This document shows positions 47,112 to 54,964 of a stretch of 64,000 nt of DNA, piece after piece. Below the pieces are notes generated by a model. That model saw only the letters and a program-made list of their open reading frames with translations. It did not search any database and was not told the DNA's origin. Made by a program: the position numbers and the translations under genes. The stretch is from Candidatus Jettenia caeni (GTDB taxonomy: Bacteria; Planctomycetota; Brocadiia; Brocadiales; Brocadiaceae): positions 744,401-808,400 of the forward strand of contig BAFH01000003.1 in NCBI GenBank assembly GCA_000296795.1, read 5' to 3'. Position 1 is the stretch's first letter. Each line of letters starts with the position of its first letter.

Positions 47112-47891
47112 ATGGAAATTCATATCATGATAGGGCTTATTTTAAGTGCGGTGATAGGAATAACCCTGGGTCTTATTGGTGGCGGCGGTTCGATCATTGC
47201 CCTATCGATTCTGATTTATATTATAGGCATTAAAACCCATCAGGCAATTGTCATGTCATTGGCTGTGGTGGGGGTGGTGAGCTTAATTGGCGCCGGGCTT
47301 CACAGTCAGCGAGGCTCAGTGAAGTTAAGGGCTGGAATACTTTTTAGTGGAGTGGGGATGGTGGGCGCCTACCTTGGCTCTCATGTAACACACCAGCTTT
47401 CATCCATTGCATTGCTTCTCTCATTTTCTTCTCTGAAGATGGTTATTGGTGTATTGCTATTAATGAAAAGATACACCAACCAAAATACCATTGCTTTACA
47501 GAGCCGAAGTAAGTTGAAGGAGGTGTTAACGAGTTTAATAATAGGTTTTTTGACAGGGTTTCTTGGAGTAGGTGGCGGCCTTACGATTATGCCTGCACTT
47601 ATGATCTTCCATGGCCTTTCTTCAAAAGACGCTATTGGTACATCACTTCTTATTGTTACAGCACATTGCGGCGCCGGGATGCTCGGTCATCTCCATTACG
47701 GAAATATTGATTTCCGTATGCTGATGTTAATCACCATCATCGCTATCGATGGTACACTTATTGGTACTGCCCTTTCATATCGTGCCTCTCTGGCAAGCTT
47801 AAAAAAGTGGTTTGTTGTTTTTGTCATTGCGGTAGCGTTATTTATAACGGTCAAGAATTATATAGCCCTGTATAAACAATTGTCAAACTAA
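47112..47891 (+). CDS. TauE/SafE family sulfite/sulfonate exporter-type permease (copy 1)
   Basis: A 259-residue membrane protein with about eight helices in two homologous halves, each beginning with the glycine-rich signature: G-I-T-L-G-L-I-G-G-G-G-S near residue 14 and G-F-L-T-G-F-L-G-V-G-G-G near 145. TauE/SafE proteins export sulfite, sulfoacetate or related organosulfur anions. The ATG at 47112 has no strong ribosome site. A close paralogue follows at 48231. Together with the rhodanese at 53 kb there is a mild sulfur theme in this section. Confidence 0.9.
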   Translation: MEIHIMIGLILSAVIGITLGLIGGGGSIIALSILIYIIGIKTHQAIVMSLAVVGVVSLIGAGLHSQRGSVKLRAGILFSGVGMVGAYLGSHVTHQLSSIALLLSFSSLKMVIGVLLLMKRYTNQNTIALQSRSKLKEVLTSLIIGFLTGFLGVGGGLTIMPALMIFHGLSSKDAIGTSLLIVTAHCGAGMLGHLHYGNIDFRMLMLITIIAIDGTLIGTALSYRASLASLKKWFVVFVIAVALFITVKNYIALYKQLSN

Positions 47892-48230
47892 CACATGGGG
47901 CAAAACAGCAGGTGGCCGGGAGAAAGCATGTGTGGTTGTGAAATGAATATATTCTCATATGATTTTGCAAATGCTTTATCCCTACGTGTATTGTAATTAC
48001 TCAAAATAAGGCACAGACCTGACCCGGAAGTTTTCCGAAAAGGTTACCCGGTAAAGGTCATTACGGGCAAGCGAGATGTCAGAGCAAAGGTGGATACCAT
48101 GTTTCAGGCTCTCCTTCTTTGTAATGATATGATGCTCCTTTTTGGATAGCCCTTGTTCATAATACCCTTACGGCCCAACAGTATTTTGAGTACCTGCGTA
48201 TGAGTAATAGAATTGAAGGGGAACATACAA
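47892..48230. other. Intergenic region with an unidentified coding relic
   Basis: No complete gene was seen. A plus-strand frame without a start (about 47997-48149) reads P-E-V-F-R-K-G-Y-P-V-K-V-I-T-G-K-R-D-V-R-A-K-V-D and looks like a piece of a real protein, but I cannot name it. Confidence 0.35.
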
Positions 48231-48944
48231 GTGGAGATGTATCTGATTGCAGGATTTATCTTGAGCGCAGTGATGGGGATAACCCTTGGTCTCATTGGTG
48301 GCGGTGGTTCGACTATTATGGTGCCGGTTTTAGTTTACGTTATGGGCATTGGAGCTCATCAGGCAATTGGCATGTCACTGGCTATTGTTGGGATGACAAG
48401 CCTTGCCGGCGTAGGGCTTCACTACCGGCAGGGGACGGTCAAGGTAAAAACCGGGGCATTCTTTAGCATATCCGGTGTGGTTGGAGCTTATGCTGGTTCG
48501 TATCTGACGTATCTGCTTTCACCTGCTGCGCTGCTTCTTTCATTTGCCGTGCTGATGATTCTTGTCAGTATCGCAATGTTATTCGAGCGAAGCGATGACC
48601 GGGACGTAATTACCCATCAGGACCAGAGCAGGTTGAAAACATTGGCGGCAGGTTTGATCGTAGGTTTACTAACAGGATTTCTTGGTGTAGGCGGTGGTTT
48701 TCTTGCAGTGCCTGCGCTGGTATTCTTCTGCGGTCTTTCGATGAAGGACGCTATTGGCACGTCTCTTCTGATTATTGCAGTTAATTGCGCTGCGGGGTTG
48801 GCTGGTCATTTGCGTTATGGGAGCTTCGATGTCCGGATAACAATGCTGGTAACGATAATCGCTATAAGCGGCGCCTGTATCGGCACGGCCCTTTCCCATC
48901 ATATATCTGCGGCGAGTTTGAAAAATGGTTTGCTGCCCTGGTAA
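48231..48944 (+). CDS. TauE/SafE family permease (copy 2), 3' end frameshifted
   Basis: A paralogue of the preceding permease. The GTG at 48231 is chosen because V-E-M-Y-L-I-A-G aligns with M-E-I-H-I-M-I-G of copy 1 and GGGGAA lies eight bases upstream. G-I-T-L-G-L-I-G-G-G-G-S and G-F-L-T-G-F-L-G-V-G-G-G are both present. At 48921-48925 a run of five A replaces the six needed to keep frame. The current frame ends in N-G-L-L-P-W and TAA at 48944. The alternative frame continues K-W-F-A-A-L-V-I-A-V-A-I-F-L-I-V-K-N-Y-K-A-L-L to 48994, which matches copy 1. The last helix is therefore lost unless the A-run slips or is a sequencing error. Confidence 0.85.
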   Translation: MEMYLIAGFILSAVMGITLGLIGGGGSTIMVPVLVYVMGIGAHQAIGMSLAIVGMTSLAGVGLHYRQGTVKVKTGAFFSISGVVGAYAGSYLTYLLSPAALLLSFAVLMILVSIAMLFERSDDRDVITHQDQSRLKTLAAGLIVGLLTGFLGVGGGFLAVPALVFFCGLSMKDAIGTSLLIIAVNCAAGLAGHLRYGSFDVRITMLVTIIAISGACIGTALSHHISAASLKNGLLPW

Positions 48945-49007
48945 TTGCAGTTGCGATATTTTTAATTGTGAAGAATTACAAAGCACTGTTGTAAAGTTTT
49001 CAGAGTT

Positions 49008-49032
49008 GCCTGGCAAGGCTAAAGCCTCGCCC
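49008..49032. repeat. GGCAAGGCTAAAGCCTCGCC palindromic repeat
   Basis: A copy of the GGCAAGGCTWWAGCCTTGCC palindrome family lies just after the second TauE gene. Others are at 1376, 10738, 14227, 28453, 33032 and the split copy at 59634/59762. Confidence 0.7.
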
Positions 49033-49209
49033 TACTTTCTTTTCCGATGTGTTTGGGTTAAGAGACAGGATACGGAAACATCTGTTCGACAAAAGGCGAG
49101 AAATAGGGTATTATTCCATAAAATACTTGTTTCATAAGAGTGCTTTTGTATGTTTTGTGGTTATTTTTATCATACTTATAATTCAAAATAAATACGGAGA
49201 ATGAATGCT

Positions 49210-52200
49210 ATGGATCGAAAGACAATAACCGTTGACGGCTGCACGGCGTGTGCACATGTGGTGCATGCTGTTAATGAAATTATTACGATTTATCCCATAA
49301 CTCCTTCATCACCTATTGCGGAGATCTGTGATGCAAAAACTGCCGATGGTCAGGTGAATATATGGGGGATGGTGCCAAAGGTATGTCAGATGCAATCGGA
49401 GTCGGGTGTTGCCGGTGCGGTTCACGGTTCTCTCACCACCGGTGCGCTTGCCACCACGATTTCAGCCTCCCAGGGTTTATTGCTCATCATTCCCAATATG
49501 TACAAGATCGCAGGCGAACTTACCTCTACCGTATTTCACGTAACCGCCCGTTCTCTGGCATGTCAGGGATTATCGATATTTGGAGACCATTCAGACGTAA
49601 TGGCTGCAAGAAGTACGGGTTTTGCCATGCTGTGCTCTCAAAATGTCCAGGAGGCAATGGATTTTGCTTTAATTGCACAGGCTGCCACGCTTGAATCAAG
49701 AGTGCCATTTCTGCACTTTTTCGATGGCTTCAGGACTTCTCATGAGGTCCGGAAGATTGAAGAGGTGAGTTTTGATGATATGCGGGCGATGATCGATAAC
49801 GACCTGGTTATTGCTCACCGGATGAGAGGACTCACTTCTGACCGGCCGAATATACGCGGCACTGCCCAGAACCCGGATGTATATTTCCAGGGCAGAGAAA
49901 CGGTAAACAAATATTATAACGCTGCTCCGGGTATTATCCAGAAGGCAATGGACAAGTTTGCTGGTATAGCCGGCCGCAGATACAAACTCTTTGATTACTT
50001 CGGCGACCCTGATGCTGAACGTGTCATTGTTACTATGGGCTCTTCTGGAGAAACGGTATTACATACGATTCACGCGTTAAATGCACAAGGGGGGAAATTA
50101 GGTCTCGTCCAGGTAAGACTTTTCCGCCCTTTCGATATAGACGCTTTTGTCGGTAGTTTACCGAAGAATGTCAGGGCAATTGCCGTCCTTGACCGCACGA
50201 AGGAACCGGGCGCGATTGGTGAACCATTATATCTCGATGTAAGGACTGCTATTGGCGAGGCGATGGAGAAAGGATTGGTCACGTTTGGAAATTATCCAAC
50301 GGTTGTTGGCGGCCGCTACGGGCTTGGATCAAAAGATTTTACTCCTGCTATGGTAAAGGCTATAGTCGATAATATTTCACAGAAGAGGCCAAAGAATCAC
50401 TTTACGATAGGTATCCATGATGATGTTACGGGTACCAGTCTTGAATATGATGAGTCGTTCTCTATAGAAGGAAGCGGTGTCTTTCGTGCCTTATTTTATG
50501 GATTGGGTTCTGATGGTACGGTCAGCGCCAACAAGAATACTATTAAGATTATAGGGACGGAAACGGATAATTATGCGCAGGGTTACTTCCTTTACGACTC
50601 GAAGAAGTCAGGAGCTATGACCGTATCCCATCTCCGTTTTGGAAAGGATGAGATTGGTCATCCCTATCTCCTTCCAAAAGCAAATTTCATTGCATGCCAT
50701 AATCCCGTATTTCTGGAAAAAATTGACATGCTATCCCATGCGGATACCGGCGCAACCTTTCTGCTCACGACCTCACGAAATAAGGACGAGATCTGGGATA
50801 CTTTACCCGTTGAGGTGCAGGAACAACTTATTTCCAGGAGAATGAAGTTCTCTATAATCGATGCCAGCGCCATTGCAGAAGAGCTTGGGCTTGGCGCGAA
50901 GATCAACATGATTATGCAGACCGCATTTTTTGTTATTTCAGGGGTCATCCCAAAGGAAGATGCGATTCAATCGATCAAGTCTGAGATTAAAAAGACGTAT
51001 GCAAAAAAGGGTGAGGAAGTGGTGAAATTAAATTATGCAGCAGTAGACAAGGCAATCCAGAGCATTGCAGAGGTAGTGGTGCCTGACAAGGTTACCAGCA
51101 AGGTCAGAATGCGTGCGATCGTACCTGAAGATGCGCCTGATTTTGTCAAGCGTGTAACTGCAAGGATGATTGCCAATAAAGGGGATTCCCTGCCTGTTTC
51201 GGCTATGCCTGACGATGGCACCTGGCCAACGGGAACTACACAGTATGAGAAAAGGAGTATAGGAACTGAAATACCTGTTTGGGAGCCTGATATTTGCATA
51301 CAGTGTGGCCAGTGTTCTTTTGTATGCCCCCATGCAACGATCAGGATAAAGGCATATGACCCTTCATTATTACAGAACGCACCCTCCACGTTTCAATCTA
51401 TTGATGCTACCGGCAAGGAACTCAAGGGACTTAAATTTACCGTTCAGGTAGCGCCTGAAGATTGTACCGGTTGCGGTTCGTGTGTATTTACGTGCCCTGC
51501 ATATAAAAAGGACGCAGAAGGAAAAAAGATTCCGGATTTCAAGGCAATCAACATGAGACTTCAGGAGCCGCGGCGGCGTGTAGAGGCTGAAAATTATAAG
51601 TTCTTTCTCAGTTTGCCTGAGCTTGATCCGGCTAAGTATAAGGTTACAACCGTGAAAGGAAGTCAGTTCTCAAAACCACTCTTTGAGTATCACAGCGCAT
51701 GTGCCGGCTGCGGAGAAACCCCATACATAAAATTACTTACCCAGCTCTTTGGTGATCGGTTAGTTATTGCCAACTCTACGGGTTGTTCTTCGATCTACGG
51801 TGGAAATTTGCCAACAACCCCCTATACAAAAAGGGATGACGGCAGGGGACCTGCCTGGTCGAACTCATTGTTTGAAGATAACGCCGAATTTGGTCTTGGT
51901 ATGAGACAGACGGCAGATAAGTTTTGTATGCAGGCACGGGAATTCATAGACAGACTTGCTACAAATCCTTCATATGCAGATGCAAAAGGGTTATTTGACT
52001 CCATAAAAAATGCCGATCAGTCAACTCAGGAAGGTATCGAGGCACAGCGTGCCCGTGTTGAGGAATTGAAAAAGAGAGTATCGAAAGATAGTTCCATTGA
52101 GGCAAAGCATCTCCATTCTCTTGCCGATTATCTTGTCAGGAAATCAGTATGGGCAATTGGGGGGGATGGATGGGCATACGATATTGGTTATGGGGGCTTA

Positions 52201-52797
52201 GACCATGTCCTGGCTTCCGGTGAAAATATAAAGATTTTGATTCTGGATACAGAAGTCTATTCAAACACGGGCGGTCAGATGTCCAAGTCAACCCCTTTAG
52301 CAGCTATGGCCCAGTTTGCAGCAGGTGGAAAGAGAACTCCGAAGAAGAATATTGGTATGATCATGGCTACGTACGGAAATATCTACATTGCACAGGTAGC
52401 CTTTGGGGCTAACCAGATACAGACAGTGAAGGCAATCTCTGAGGCTGAGGCGTATCATGGACCTGCATTGATTATTGCCTATTCAACCTGCATAGCACAC
52501 GGTATTGAAATGAGCAAAGGGGTTGAAGCTATGAAAAAAGCCGTTGCCTGCGGCCACTGGCCCCTGTACCGCTATAATCCGGTACTGGAAAAAGAAGGTA
52601 AGAATCCTCTCGTTATTGATAGCGAAGAGCCAACGATTTCTTTTGAAGAGTATGCTTATAATGAGAACCGATATCGGTCGCTAAGAGCAAGTAATCCGGA
52701 ACTGGCAGCAGCCCTCATGAAGGAGGCCGGGGCTGATGTAAAAAGGCGGTGGATACTTCTCAAGCATATGGCAGCGTGGTCTCCGGGCAATGCTTAA
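49210..52797 (+). CDS. nifJ: Pyruvate:ferredoxin (flavodoxin) oxidoreductase, single-chain
   Basis: A protein of about 1195 residues that interconverts pyruvate plus CoA and acetyl-CoA plus CO2 with reduced ferredoxin or flavodoxin. Domain order: the N-terminal domain with Y-P-I-T-P-S-S-P-I-A-E; domains II/III; two [4Fe-4S] motifs C-I-Q-C-G-Q-C-S-F-V-C-P and C-T-G-C-G-S-C-V-F-T-C-P near 695 and 755; and the thiamine-diphosphate domain. The last begins with C-A-G-C-G-E-T-P-Y, a cluster ligand region, and includes G-D-G-W-A-Y-D-I-G-Y-G-G and E-V-Y-S-N-T-G-G-Q. The ATG at 49210 is preferred, since GGAG lies about ten bases upstream and is too close to the ATG at 49201. Length is normal. It indicates anaerobic or oxygen-sensitive carbon metabolism, possibly CO2 fixation via acetyl-CoA. 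Confidence 0.96.
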   Translation: MDRKTITVDGCTACAHVVHAVNEIITIYPITPSSPIAEICDAKTADGQVNIWGMVPKVCQMQSESGVAGAVHGSLTTGALATTISASQGLLLIIPNMYKIAGELTSTVFHVTARSLACQGLSIFGDHSDVMAARSTGFAMLCSQNVQEAMDFALIAQAATLESRVPFLHFFDGFRTSHEVRKIEEVSFDDMRAMIDNDLVIAHRMRGLTSDRPNIRGTAQNPDVYFQGRETVNKYYNAAPGIIQKAMDKFAGIAGRRYKLFDYFGDPDAERVIVTMGSSGETVLHTIHALNAQGGKLGLVQVRLFRPFDIDAFVGSLPKNVRAIAVLDRTKEPGAIGEPLYLDVRTAIGEAMEKGLVTFGNYPTVVGGRYGLGSKDFTPAMVKAIVDNISQKRPKNHFTIGIHDDVTGTSLEYDESFSIEGSGVFRALFYGLGSDGTVSANKNTIKIIGTETDNYAQGYFLYDSKKSGAMTVSHLRFGKDEIGHPYLLPKANFIACHNPVFLEKIDMLSHADTGATFLLTTSRNKDEIWDTLPVEVQEQLISRRMKFSIIDASAIAEELGLGAKINMIMQTAFFVISGVIPKEDAIQSIKSEIKKTYAKKGEEVVKLNYAAVDKAIQSIAEVVVPDKVTSKVRMRAIVPEDAPDFVKRVTARMIANKGDSLPVSAMPDDGTWPTGTTQYEKRSIGTEIPVWEPDICIQCGQCSFVCPHATIRIKAYDPSLLQNAPSTFQSIDATGKELKGLKFTVQVAPEDCTGCGSCVFTCPAYKKDAEGKKIPDFKAINMRLQEPRRRVEAENYKFFLSLPELDPAKYKVTTVKGSQFSKPLFEYHSACAGCGETPYIKLLTQLFGDRLVIANSTGCSSIYGGNLPTTPYTKRDDGRGPAWSNSLFEDNAEFGLGMRQTADKFCMQAREFIDRLATNPSYADAKGLFDSIKNADQSTQEGIEAQRARVEELKKRVSKDSSIEAKHLHSLADYLVRKSVWAIGGDGWAYDIGYGGLDHVLASGENIKILILDTEVYSNTGGQMSKSTPLAAMAQFAAGGKRTPKKNIGMIMATYGNIYIAQVAFGANQIQTVKAISEAEAYHGPALIIAYSTCIAHGIEMSKGVEAMKKAVACGHWPLYRYNPVLEKEGKNPLVIDSEEPTISFEEYAYNENRYRSLRASNPELAAALMKEAGADVKRRWILLKHMAAWSPGNA

Positions 52798-52965
52798 AAT
52801 CATCAAAGTGCAAAGGGTACAATAAATAGCCGCCTTATCTTTTGAGATGCTTTTATGCAAATTTTGGAAAATGCATAAGAACAAAACCGCTTTTCCATAT
52901 TTTTGGCATAGATTTTGATGTTTAAATTGTACCAAAATTAGTGCTATAGTGATTAACGATTGAAA

Positions 52966-53201
52966 CTATAGCATCCAGGAGATGAAACCGAACAGAATGT
53001 GGCAAAAGTTAATCTTTCGTTGTATGCAGGTGTAGGGAACATACGGAATCCTTAAACATGTCATTATGAGGGGTTTTTCCGAAACAATCTCTTCTGAAAC
53101 ATGCAAAGGATTGCTTCGGACACTACCCTCGCAATGACATCGGGACAGTCTTTCCTCTGTTGAGGAGAGGATATGTTCGGTTTCATACTTGGAATACTAT
53201 A
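52966..53201. repeat. Composite repeat: element A interrupted by element B (copy 2)
   Basis: The left arm carries GATGAAACCGAACA at about 52982, and the right arm TGTTCGGTTTCATA...AATACTATA ends at 53201. In between, at 53060-53138, is a complete element B (GTCATTATGAGGGG ... CCCTCGCAATGAC). It lies directly upstream of the rhodanese gene, so it may contribute to that gene's promoter region. Confidence 0.8.
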
Positions 53202-53279
53202 AACAATATATTTCGGAGGAGAAGCATGTGTTTGGTCGTTTGAGAATGTACAATTCAAAAAATAAGGAGGTAGACAATT

Positions 53280-53618
53280 ATGATACAACCTATACGTATT
53301 ACCCCGGAAGAAGCTCATAAAAAACTTGAATCTCATGAGGCCATTCTTGTATGTGCATATGAGGATGATGTAAAATATAAACAAATGCAGTTGCAAGAGG
53401 CAATTTCGCTCAGAGAATTTAAATCCAGGCTTCCTTCACTTGCTAAGGACAAGGAAATTATTTTCTATTGTGCCTGACCGAATGAAAACAGCGCTGCCGG
53501 TCAGGCAGCAAAATATATTGAGCAAGGATACAAAAATGCAAAGGCTCTTGGCGGTGGTGTTGAGGCATGGAAAAAGGCAGGGTATCCGATGGTTCATGCA
53601 AGTAGCTATTCGAAATAG
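53280..53618 (+). CDS. Rhodanese-like sulfurtransferase, probable selenoprotein (in-frame UGA at 53475-53477)
   Basis: AAGGAGG precedes the ATG. Read through the TGA, the gene encodes 112 residues forming one complete rhodanese domain: I-R-I-T-P-E-E-A-H-K-K-L at the start, A-I-L-V-C-A-Y and I-S-L-R-E-F. Then come I-I-F-Y-C-A-[UGA]-P-N-E-N-S-A-A and G-G-G-V-E-A-W-K-K-A-G-Y-P at the end, stopping at TAG. The UGA lies two residues after the catalytic-loop Cys (residue 64), where relatives usually have Cys in C-A-C-P-N-E. Sequence after it is conserved and in frame, and a hairpin with the features of a bacterial SECIS follows at once. A simple nonsense mutation would leave an inactive 65-residue fragment. 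Rhodanese-type selenoproteins have been predicted in other bacteria. Sel genes are not in this window. Confidence 0.8.
53493..53509 (+). promoter_or_regulatory. Putative bacterial SECIS hairpin
   Basis: The stem GCTGCC (53493-53498) pairs with GGCAGC (53504-53509) around the loop GGTCA. The loop starts 21 nt after the UGA. Bacterial SECIS elements place a short hairpin with G in the first loop positions about 16-37 nt after UGA. The well-studied E. coli fdhF element has GGUCU at its tip, so the GGUC core is shared. Confidence 0.75.
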
Positions 53619-53642
53619 AATGTAATGTTGAGAAAATTTAAC

Positions 53643-53684
53643 AGGAATCGTTATTATCGGGAACTGGAAAATCGATCTGAGTTG
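53643..53684 (+). pseudogene. Fragment of a DUF488 gene, 42 bp identical to the gene at 59.4 kb
   Basis: A 42-bp stretch is identical to the reverse complement of 59365-59406 and encodes [14 protein letters not shown], a core segment of the DUF488 protein there. The identity stops abruptly on both sides. Confidence 0.75.
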
Positions 53685-53857
53685 ACGGTAACTGTTTGTG
53701 CGGCTGCTCGTAGAATTTTCCAAAAAGCCCTAAAAATGAATGCAAGTGTACAAAAAACTTCATGTAATGTATAGAAATTTCAATGTTTGTTGAAATTACA
53801 GAACACTGTCGGGGTTTAGAATCCTGACAGTGTTAATTTCCGTAATATAATAAATTT

Positions 53858-54088
53858 ATAGTATTCAATAGATGAAACCGAACAGAATAGGGAGAAGGTT
53901 GAGTCTTTGGCTAATAAGTAAGTGTATGAAATGCAGAGGATTCTGAAAATGTCATTGCAAGGGTAGTGTCCGAAGCAATCCCTTGAATAGTTCAGAAGAG
54001 ATTGCTTCGGAAAAGACCCTCGCAATGACAGACTGGGGAATCTTTCTTCATCTGATGATATGTTCGGTTTCATCATTTGGATACTATA
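53858..54088. repeat. Composite repeat: element A interrupted by element B (copy 3)
   Basis: Outer arms TATAGTATTCAA-TAGATGAAACCGAACA and TGTTCGGTTTCATC-ATTTGGATACTATA enclose a complete element B at 53951-54029. The layout is the same as copy 2, with flanking spacers of similar length, so the nested form moves or is copied as one unit. Confidence 0.85.
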
Positions 54089-54322
54089 TCTATAAGTTTA
54101 ATCGTAGTTGCTCAAAATACTGTTGGATCGTAAGGGTTGTATGGATAAGGGCTGTCCAAGAGGGTAATAGGCAGTATCGTATCATCGCCATGGCGGAGGA
54201 CTGAAGCATCTTAATCCCCCTTTAAAAAACATATCCTTACCCACATCTTTAGAACACTATGAAGAGATGTTTTGCCGGGGGTGTCCCTCTGGAAATTTTT
54301 ATTCTCTGTAAGCCTCTTCCCG

Positions 54323-54445
54323 GGTGGCACTGACAAACTCTGTTTGTCAGTGTGGTATATTCCCTATCCATGGGTGTATTCGAACACCACGGACAAACCA
54401 TGTCCCCGTTCAAGATATACGGGGACATGGTTTGTCCGTGCCACC
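54323..54445. repeat. Element D: GGTGGCAC...GTGCCACC palindromic element
   Basis: A 123-bp element with terminal GGTGGCAC / GTGCCACC, a left hairpin TGACAAACTCTGTTTGTCA, and a right hairpin GACAAACCATGTCCCCG / CGGGGACATGGTTTGTC. Related copies are at 33100-33205 and, partially, 27643-27716. Confidence 0.8.
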
Positions 54446-54884
54446 TTGTTTCGTCTTATCGCACTACTCAAATTTATCTCTCTGACTTGTGGGTAAAGAT
54501 AAGTTTAAAAAAGGGGGAAATGTAGGTATTTCTTTCGTTTCGGAAAGAGGAAAGAGAATTAACAATTCCTGTATTTCCTCCTTCTTGACAGATCTTCCCA
54601 AGCCCTGCCTTTTCAAAACATTCACCTATCTCCTCCTTTTCTCAATCATTCATACGTCTCTTCCTTTTCTAAAGGGGGATCAAGGGGGATTACTTCTTCT
54701 TTGCCTTGCTCGCAATAACTGTGAAAAGATAACCTTTGGACAACTTCCGAGTCTGGTTTGCACCTTATTTTGAGTAATTACGTTTAATCAATCTCATACT
54801 TTGTATCACGCACATTTTCTCTACTATCAGGATCTTGAAAGATAATCTTTGATTTTGACAGGTACGAAAAAGCAGAAAAAGGCC

Positions 54885-54945
54885 GTTTAACCCCGAAGGG
54901 GTGACATAGGATATCTGTGTTGAGGTATCATCCCTTCGGGATTTG
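54885..54945. repeat. Element C: AACCCCGAAGGGGTGACAT hairpin element
   Basis: The left arm AACCCCGAAGGGGTGACAT and right arm TATCATCCCTTCGGGAT form nested hairpins. It is similar to 38400-38470, with a half copy at about 44319. Confidence 0.7.
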
Positions 54946-54964
54946 ATGATATGGTAATATTTTC

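Larger units (their letters stand above)
54089..54964. other. Intergenic repeats left of the IS element
   Basis: No convincing gene was seen in these 870 bp. They hold CCCCCTTTAAAA hairpin pieces (about 54210 and 54660-54690), one complete element D and one element C (separate entries). Small open frames here lack ribosome sites. Confidence 0.6.

Noticed and set aside
48016-48149. Peptide-like frame P-E-V-F-R-K-G-Y-P-V-K between the TauE genes
   Set aside because: It looks like coding sequence but is too short to identify and lacks a start; noted only as a possible relic.
48921-48925. Programmed frameshift in the second TauE gene
   Set aside because: There is no slippery heptamer with a downstream structure or internal Shine-Dalgarno; one lost A is the simpler reading.
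54489-54773. Plus-strand open frame of 94 codons left of the IS
   Set aside because: It is made of hairpin-repeat DNA (CCCCCTTT/AAAGGGGG) and has no ribosome site.
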